A stretch of 64,000 nt of DNA from assembly GCA_036377075.1 (NCBI GenBank), contig DASUZB010000105.1, positions 29,247-93,246 on the forward strand, given 5' to 3'. The position numbers and the translations under genes were made by a program. Within the stretch, counting starts at the first letter, position 1. The number at the start of each line of letters is the position of its first letter. Shown here piece after piece: positions 58,822-64,000 of the stretch. Source of the DNA: DASUZB01 sp036377075 (GTDB lineage Bacteria; Actinomycetota; CALGFH01). The notes beneath the pieces are model-generated. The model was given only the letters and a program-made list of their open reading frames with translations, was not told the origin of the DNA and made no database searches.

Positions 58822-58993
58822 CGAGCCTTGCCAGGACTGCGACGACGGTCCCCCAACCGTCGGAGTCCACCGGCAGCCGGACCGGCGCAGGCTCCGTCCC
58901 CCCGCCTCACGGATAGGGGTTGATGCTCGGCGAGCGGCGGCCGCAAACCTGCGGCGCGACACGTTTGCGACTCCGGTTGGTCACCGCCTTGAA

Positions 58994-59072
58994 ACGTTGG
59001 CCGGTTTCCGCCTGGGTGCCGGACGTAGGCGCAGCGTGGGACCATTGCCACCCGGCGGCAACCGGCCAACGT
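58994..59072 (+). promoter_or_regulatory. Inverted repeats upstream of the beta-galactosidase gene
   Basis: ACGTTGGCCGG (58994-59004) and its exact complement CCGGCCAACGT (59062-59072) are 57 bp apart. The left one is embedded in GAAACGTT, which resembles a LacI-family half-site. TTACAT near 59092 may be the -10. Either two operators bound by a looping repressor or a large hairpin is possible. The 58822-59153 stretch has no gene. Confidence 0.45.
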
Positions 59073-59153
59073 ATTCGGCGGCGGTTCCCTGGTTACATTC
59101 GGCCCCGGAGGAGCCGCGGGCAGGGGCGGCTGCGTCGAGCGAGAGGAGCGGCC

Positions 59154-61193
59154 GTGCGCGACGAGACGAGCGGCCGGCTGCGGGGGCCGGCCGTCACCGG
59201 GCGGGTGGGCGGTCTGGTCTACGGCGGCGACTACAACCCCGAGCAGTGGCCGGAGGCCGTGTGGCGCAGCGACGTCCAGCTCATGCGCGAGGCCGGGGTG
59301 AACCTGGTCACGGTGGCGGTGTTCGCCTGGGCGCGGCTCGAACCGGAGCCGGGCAGCTACCGCTTCGACTGGCTCGACCCGCTGCTCGACCTGCTGCACC
59401 ACAACGGGATCGCCGCCGACCTGGCCACCGCGACCGCCTCGCCGCCGGCGTGGCTGGCGCGCCGGCACCCGGAGAGCCTGCCGGTCACCGCCGACGGGGT
59501 CACCCTCTGGCCGGGCAGCCGGCAGCACTTCTGCCCCAGCTCCCGCGCCTACCGCGAGGCGGCCAGGGCGCTGGTCGAGCGGCTCGCCGCGCGCTACGCC
59601 GAGCACCCCGCGCTGGCCATGTGGCACGTGGGCAACGAGTACGGCTGCCACGTCAGCGCCTGCTGGTGCGACGCCTCGGCGGCGGCGTTCCGTACCTGGC
59701 TGCGGCACCGCTACGAGACCCTGGAGCGGCTCAACCAGGCCTGGGGCACCGACTTCTGGAGCCAGCACTACGGCGACTGGGAGGAGATCAACCCGCCCCG
59801 CGCGACGCCCTCCATCCCCAACCCCGCCCAGGCGCTCGACTTCCGCCGCTTCTCCAGCGACGCCCTGCTGGAGTGCTACCGGGCCGAGCGCGACGTGCTG
59901 GTCGCCGCGACCCCCGAGGTCCCGGTGACCACCAACTTCATGAGCTGGTTCAAGCCGCTCGACTACTGGGCCTGGGCGCGCGAGGTCGACGTGGTGGCCG
60001 ACGACAGCTACCCCGACCCGGGCGACCCCGAGGCCCACGTGCGCACGGCCGCCGCCTGCGACCTGATGCGCTCGCTCGGCGGCGGCCGGCCCTGGATGCT
60101 GATGGAGCAGGCGCCCGGCGCGGTCAACTGGCGCAGGCGCAACCTGCCCAAGCCGCCGGGGCGGATGCGCCTGGGCAGCTACCAGGCGCTCGCGCGGGGC
60201 GCCGACGGGGTGATGTTCTTCCAGTGGCGCGCGTCGCGCGCCGGCGCCGAGAAGTGGCACAGCGCGATGGTCCCGCACGACGGCACCGGTGGCCGCGTCT
60301 GGGACGAGGTGGTCCAGCTCGGCGGCGAGCTCGGCCGCATCGGCGCGGTCGCCGGCTCGACCGTCAGGGCCGAGGTGGCCGTCGTGTTCTCCTGGGAGAG
60401 CTGGTGGGCGCTGGAGCTGCCCGCCCGCCCCAACGCCGACCTGCGCCAGGTCGACCTGGTGCTCGACTGGTACCGGCCGCTGTACGCGGCCAACCTGGCG
60501 GTCGACTTCGTCCCGCCCGACGCGCCGCTGTCCGGCTACAAGCTGGTGCTGGTGCCGGCCTGCTACCTGCTCCGCGACGCCGCCGCGGCCAACCTGGAGC
60601 GCTTCGCCCAGGGCGGCGGCACCCTGGCGGTCACCTTCGCCAGCGGCCTGGTCGACGAGCACGACCAGGTCAACGCGCACGGCTACCTCGGCCTGCTCGG
60701 CGAGGTGCTCGGCGTCGCCGTCGACGAGATCGTCCCCATGGCCGAGGGCGGGCGGCAGGCGGTCGCCTGGGACGGCCGCGACTACCCGTGCCGCGACCTC
60801 TGCGACGTGCTGACGGTGCGCGACGCCACCACCTTGGCCACCTTCACGGACGACTACTACGCCGGGCGGCCGGCCGTGACCCGGCGGGTGGCCGGGGCCG
60901 GGACCGCCTGGTACGTCGCCGCCCGGCCCGGTCCGGAGCTGGCCGCCGCGCTGGTGGAGGCGCTGTGCCGTGACGCGGGCGTGCGCCCGGGCTCGTGGGC
61001 GGGCAGCGGCGTCGAGGCGGTCCGCCGCGAGCGCGACGGGCGGCGCTTCCTGTTCCTGCTCAACCACGGCGCCGGGGCGGCCGAGGTGCCGCTCCCCGGC
61101 GCCTGCCGCTCGCTGCTCGACGGCGGGCGGGAGCTGGGCACGGTGACCCTCGAGCCCGGCGGGGTGGCGGTGCTGGAGGAGGTGGGCGGGTGA
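59154..61193 (+). CDS. Beta-galactosidase, glycoside hydrolase family 42
   Basis: A 679-residue enzyme that cuts terminal beta-galactosides. The start region YGGDYNPEQWPEAVWRSDV is the GH42 signature. The acid/base is Glu162 in MWHVGNEYGCH and the nucleophile is Glu318 in WMLMEQAPGAVNW. The cysteines in GCHVSACWCD may form the metal site seen in some members. A trimerisation domain and a small C-terminal beta domain follow. No signal peptide is seen, so it acts on imported sugar. GAGAGGAG lies 6 nt before the GTG at 59154. It overlaps the galactokinase gene by 4 bases. Confidence 0.92.
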   Translation: MRDETSGRLRGPAVTGRVGGLVYGGDYNPEQWPEAVWRSDVQLMREAGVNLVTVAVFAWARLEPEPGSYRFDWLDPLLDLLHHNGIAADLATATASPPAWLARRHPESLPVTADGVTLWPGSRQHFCPSSRAYREAARALVERLAARYAEHPALAMWHVGNEYGCHVSACWCDASAAAFRTWLRHRYETLERLNQAWGTDFWSQHYGDWEEINPPRATPSIPNPAQALDFRRFSSDALLECYRAERDVLVAATPEVPVTTNFMSWFKPLDYWAWAREVDVVADDSYPDPGDPEAHVRTAAACDLMRSLGGGRPWMLMEQAPGAVNWRRRNLPKPPGRMRLGSYQALARGADGVMFFQWRASRAGAEKWHSAMVPHDGTGGRVWDEVVQLGGELGRIGAVAGSTVRAEVAVVFSWESWWALELPARPNADLRQVDLVLDWYRPLYAANLAVDFVPPDAPLSGYKLVLVPACYLLRDAAAANLERFAQGGGTLAVTFASGLVDEHDQVNAHGYLGLLGEVLGVAVDEIVPMAEGGRQAVAWDGRDYPCRDLCDVLTVRDATTLATFTDDYYAGRPAVTRRVAGAGTAWYVAARPGPELAAALVEALCRDAGVRPGSWAGSGVEAVRRERDGRRFLFLLNHGAGAAEVPLPGACRSLLDGGRELGTVTLEPGGVAVLEEVGG

Positions 61194-62323
61194 GCCCCGG
61201 GGCGACGGTGCCGTCGCGGCTGGCCGCCGCGGCGGGCTCGGGCGCCTGGCTCGCGTTCCGCGCCCCCGGCCGGGCCAACCTGATCGGCGAGCACACCGAC
61301 TACAACGACGGCTTCGTCCTGCCGGTCGCCCTCGACCTCGCCACCTGGGTCTGCGGCCGTCCCGCCGACGGGGTGCTGCGGCTCGACTCGCTCGACCGGC
61401 CGGGCACCGTCGAGGTGGACCTGGCCAGCGGCGCCGGGCCCGACGAGGGCTGGGGCCGCTACGTCACCGGGGTGGTGCGCGCGCTGCGCGACGCCGGCGC
61501 GGCGCTGCGCGGCTTCGCCGGCGTGCTCGCCTCCGACCTGCCGGTGGGCGGCGGGCTGTCGTCCTCGGCCGCGCTGGAGCTGGCGGTGGCCCGGGCGGTG
61601 CTCGCCGAGGAGCTGCCCCCCACGGAGCTGGCCCGCATCTGCCAGCGAGCCGAGAACCACTACGTCGGCATGCGCGTGGGCGTCATGGACCAGCTCGCCT
61701 CCGCGTCGGGCCGGGCCGGCCACGCCCTGCTGGTCGACTGCCGCAGCCTGGCGGTGCGGCCGGTGCCATTCCCGAGCGCTCTCCGTGTGGTGGTGATCGA
61801 CTCGGCGGTGCAGCGCGAGCTGAGCGACAGCGCCTACAACCAGCGCCGCGCCCAGTGCGAGCAGGCGGCGGAGGCCCTCGGCGTGGCGGCCCTGCGCGAC
61901 GCCGACGCCGCCCTGCTGGAGCGCCACCGGGACCGGCTCGACCCGGTCGTCTACCGGCGCGCCCGCCACGTGGTCACCGAGGACGCGCGGGTCCTCGAGG
62001 CCGCCCGGGCGCTCGAGGCCGGGGCGGTGGCCGAGCTGGGTCCCCTGTTCGCCGCCGCCCACCGCAGCATGGCCGAGGACTACGAGGCCTCCATCCCCGA
62101 GCTGGACCTGCTGGTCGAGCTCGCCACCGCGACCCGCGGGGTGGCCGCCGCGCGGCTCACCGGGGCGGGGTTCGGCGGCTGCACCGTCAACCTGGTCGAG
62201 GCCGACAGGGCGGAGCAGGCGGCCGCCGAGGTCCTGGAACGCTACCGCGCCGCGACCGGCCGCCAGGGCCGCGCCTGGGTCTGCAGCCCCGCCGACGGCG
62301 CCGGCCCGGCGGAGCGGCGCTGA
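61190..62323 (+). CDS. galK: Galactokinase
   Basis: A 377-residue GHMP kinase that phosphorylates galactose at O1. Motifs: FRAPGRANLIGEHTDYNDGF (sugar site), DLPVGGGLSSSAALELAVAR (ATP loop), VGMRVGVMDQLASASG (catalytic Asp) and ARLTGAGFGGCTVNLV. The GTG at 61190 overlaps the beta-galactosidase stop (GTGA), with GGAGGAGG upstream. Together the two genes release galactose and enter it into the Leloir pathway; galT and galE are not in the window. Confidence 0.93.
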   Translation: MSPGATVPSRLAAAAGSGAWLAFRAPGRANLIGEHTDYNDGFVLPVALDLATWVCGRPADGVLRLDSLDRPGTVEVDLASGAGPDEGWGRYVTGVVRALRDAGAALRGFAGVLASDLPVGGGLSSSAALELAVARAVLAEELPPTELARICQRAENHYVGMRVGVMDQLASASGRAGHALLVDCRSLAVRPVPFPSALRVVVIDSAVQRELSDSAYNQRRAQCEQAAEALGVAALRDADAALLERHRDRLDPVVYRRARHVVTEDARVLEAARALEAGAVAELGPLFAAAHRSMAEDYEASIPELDLLVELATATRGVAAARLTGAGFGGCTVNLVEADRAEQAAAEVLERYRAATGRQGRAWVCSPADGAGPAERR

Positions 62324-62374
62324 GCTGGCTGGCTGAAGCGAGCTAGTCCCGCCGCCAGGCGCTACGGTTCAGGG

Positions 62375-64000
62375 ATGATCCGCCACTTCGCGCTGCTGAA
62401 GCTGAGCCTGGTCCGCAACGGCCTCAAGCTCGGCTGGCAGCAGGTGGTCGGTCTGGTCGTTGGCGCGCTGGTGGCGCTACCGCTGTCGCTCTCCGCAGCG
62501 GCCCTGCTCGCGGTCGCGCCCCGCACCCAGCCGCGGCTCGGCGAGGCGCTGCTGGTCGCGCTGTTCCTGCTGCTCGCGTTCGGCTGGGTGGCCGGGCCGC
62601 TGGTCGCCTTCGGCACCGACGAGACCCTCGACCCGTCGCGGCTCGCCCTGCTGCCGCTGCGCCCGCGGCAGCTGATGCCCGGCCTGCTGGCGGCCTCGAG
62701 CGTCGGCATCACCCCGGTCGCGACCCTGATCGTCCTCGCCGGCGCGGTGGTGGGCTTCGCGCCGCTCGGCCTCGGCCTGCCGCTGGTGGTCGCGGCCGCG
62801 CTCGCCCAGTTCCTCCTGTGCGTGGTGGGCAGCCGGGCGGTCACCACCGCCCTGTCGACCGTGCTGCGCTCGCGCCGCGCCCGCGACCTCTCGATCGTCC
62901 TGTTCAGCCTCGCCCTGCTCGGCGTCGGCCTCGGCGGTCCGCTGTTCAGCGCGCTGCTGCGGGCGCTGTCGCACGGCGAGGGCCGCACCCTGCTGGCGCT
63001 GGGACGCTGGCTGCCCCCTGGCCTGGCCGCCGGCGCCATGATCGACGCCGCCAAGGGGCGGCTGGCCGCCGCGACCGGCGAGCTGGCCGCCACCGCCGCG
63101 GTCGTGGCGGCGCTCGGCTGGGCCTGGCTGGCGGCGACGCGGCGGCTGGCCACCAGCGCCGAGCCGCGGCCGGGGGCCGGCGAGCGGCCGGGCGACCTGT
63201 TCCCGCGCCTCGCCGGGTTCCTGCCCCGCGACCGCGTCGGCGCGGTCGCCGCCAAGGAGCTGCGCTACGCCTTGCGCGAGCCCCGGCTGCGGGTGGGCTG
63301 GATGTTCGCCTGGCTGTTCGCGCTGGTCCTGCCGGTGGCGGTCGCGCTGGCCGGCCCGCTGCGCCGGCCGCAGCTGGTGCTGGTGGTGCCGGCGCTGGTC
63401 TGGCTGACCAACGTCAACACCCTCAACCAGTTCGGCTTCGACGGCCGCGCCTACTGGATGCACGTGGCCGCGCCCGACGACCCCAAGGCCGACCTGCTCG
63501 GCAAGAACCTCGCGGCGGCCCTGCTGACCTTCCCACTGGTGCTGCTCGACGGCCTCGCCCTGGCGGCGCTGACCGGCGGCTGGGCCTACCTCCCCGTCGC
63601 CCTCGGCGTCGGCGCCGGGCTGCTGGCCACCATGCTCGGCGTCGGCAACTACGCCTCTGTGCGGGTGCCGCAGCCCCTGCCGGAGATGACCGGCAACCTC
63701 TGGGGCCTGGGCAGCACCGGCCAGGGCGCCGCCACCGCGCTGGTCCAGCTCGCCGCCTTCTCGGTGCAGAGCGCGATGATCACCCCGGTGGTCGCGCTGG
63801 TGCTGGTCGGGCTCGCGGTGTGGCCGCCCGCGCTGGTCGCCGCGCCCCTGCTCGGCGTCGGCTACGGGCTGGTCCTGTGGCAGGCCGGCCTGCGTCTCGG
63901 CGCCGAGTGGCTCGCCGGCCACCAGCCGGAGCTGCTCGACGCGCTCAACCCCCGCCGTGTCGCCGGACGACCTCGGATGGTGGGGTTAGCCGGTCGTCCG
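62375..64000 (+). CDS. Large ABC-type membrane protein (cut by window edge)
   Basis: From ATG 62375 the frame is open to the end of the window (about 542 residues seen). There are a dozen hydrophobic stretches (for example VVGLVVGALVALPLSLSAAA, VALFLLLAFGWVAGPLVAFG) with short cytoplasmic links such as TDETLDPSRLALLPLRPRQL and VAAKELRYALREPRLRVGWM. The DPxRLALLPLRPRQL pattern matches actinobacterial ABC-2-like transporter permeases. It starts 51 bases after galK on the same strand and could pair with the ATPase at 58030. A start site motif is weak (AGGG). Confidence 0.75.
   Translation, partial: MIRHFALLKLSLVRNGLKLGWQQVVGLVVGALVALPLSLSAAALLAVAPRTQPRLGEALLVALFLLLAFGWVAGPLVAFGTDETLDPSRLALLPLRPRQLMPGLLAASSVGITPVATLIVLAGAVVGFAPLGLGLPLVVAAALAQFLLCVVGSRAVTTALSTVLRSRRARDLSIVLFSLALLGVGLGGPLFSALLRALSHGEGRTLLALGRWLPPGLAAGAMIDAAKGRLAAATGELAATAAVVAALGWAWLAATRRLATSAEPRPGAGERPGDLFPRLAGFLPRDRVGAVAAKELRYALREPRLRVGWMFAWLFALVLPVAVALAGPLRRPQLVLVVPALVWLTNVNTLNQFGFDGRAYWMHVAAPDDPKADLLGKNLAAALLTFPLVLLDGLALAALTGGWAYLPVALGVGAGLLATMLGVGNYASVRVPQPLPEMTGNLWGLGSTGQGAATALVQLAAFSVQSAMITPVVALVLVGLAVWPPALVAAPLLGVGYGLVLWQAGLRLGAEWLAGHQPELLDALNPRRVAGRPRMVGLAGRP

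Overview
The window is very GC-rich, with strongly biased third codon positions that open long antisense shadow frames almost everywhere. The gene types point to a soil-type, uncultured or little-studied Actinomycetota: ECF sigma factor with a CU044_5270-like partner, MocR regulator, VanW protein, LPxTG-type surface protein, LppX/LprG-type lipoprotein, paired bacterial PH-domain proteins, PcrA with a C-terminal Tudor-like tail, and candidate leaderless starts. I see no rRNA, tRNA, CRISPR array, prophage or intact insertion sequence. Genus cannot be assigned from the sequence.

Layout. 1-1889: a LuxR-type ATPase regulator (cut by the window edge) behind a PAS sensor kinase. 2093-3163: tandem repeats, a frameshifted small membrane protein with its own terminator, and gene debris. 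3169-7182: a secreted copper-radical (AA5) oxidase, then a divergent FMN-barrel protein/MocR pair. 7343-10928: a heterodimeric ABC exporter with one degenerate ATP site. 11096-13789: a truncated methyltransferase, a HAD plus TIM-barrel fusion protein and an intact methyltransferase. 13972-15563: ECF sigma and partner. 15672-21628: an ABC-2 export operon, a YVTN propeller and a two-component system. Two copies of a spaced direct repeat (GTTCAGC-N4-GTTCAGS) tie these into one probable regulon.

21645-26709 encodes a three-subunit membrane formate dehydrogenase. Its catalytic subunit is interrupted by an in-frame TGA that is almost certainly selenocysteine: the flanking residues fit the family's Sec site, and a hairpin with a GGTCT loop starts exactly 11 nt downstream. 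26825-32492 holds a nitroreductase, a Tat-exported lipoprotein aminotransferase with a kinase-like neighbour, and a divergent pair made of a homocitrate synthase-like enzyme and an HTH-citrate synthase. 32724-39266 holds a large secreted BNR propeller, an FtsH-like protease, a lipoprotein and a YchF-like ATPase. 39384-43505 holds a MoaD/ThiS-like protein with a propeller neighbour, an acyl-CoA synthetase and a DUF4349 lipoprotein. 43625-44370 is a scar where a MocR gene and a divergent MFS gene have both lost their 5' halves. 44411-57922 carries IspH, two PH-domain membrane proteins, a Pro/Thr-repeat protein, a VanW protein, an ABC exporter, two cell-surface proteins and PcrA helicase. 58030-64000 is an ABC transporter pair flanking a lactose/galactose operon (GH42 beta-galactosidase and galactokinase); the last permease runs off the window.

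The observations I rate highest are the selenocysteine formate dehydrogenase, which a standard caller would split in two; a small palindromic element inserted in frame into two unrelated genes (31727-31795 and 52446-52505); the direct-repeat regulon; the frameshift in the gene at 2352-2775; and several deletion scars between truncated genes.
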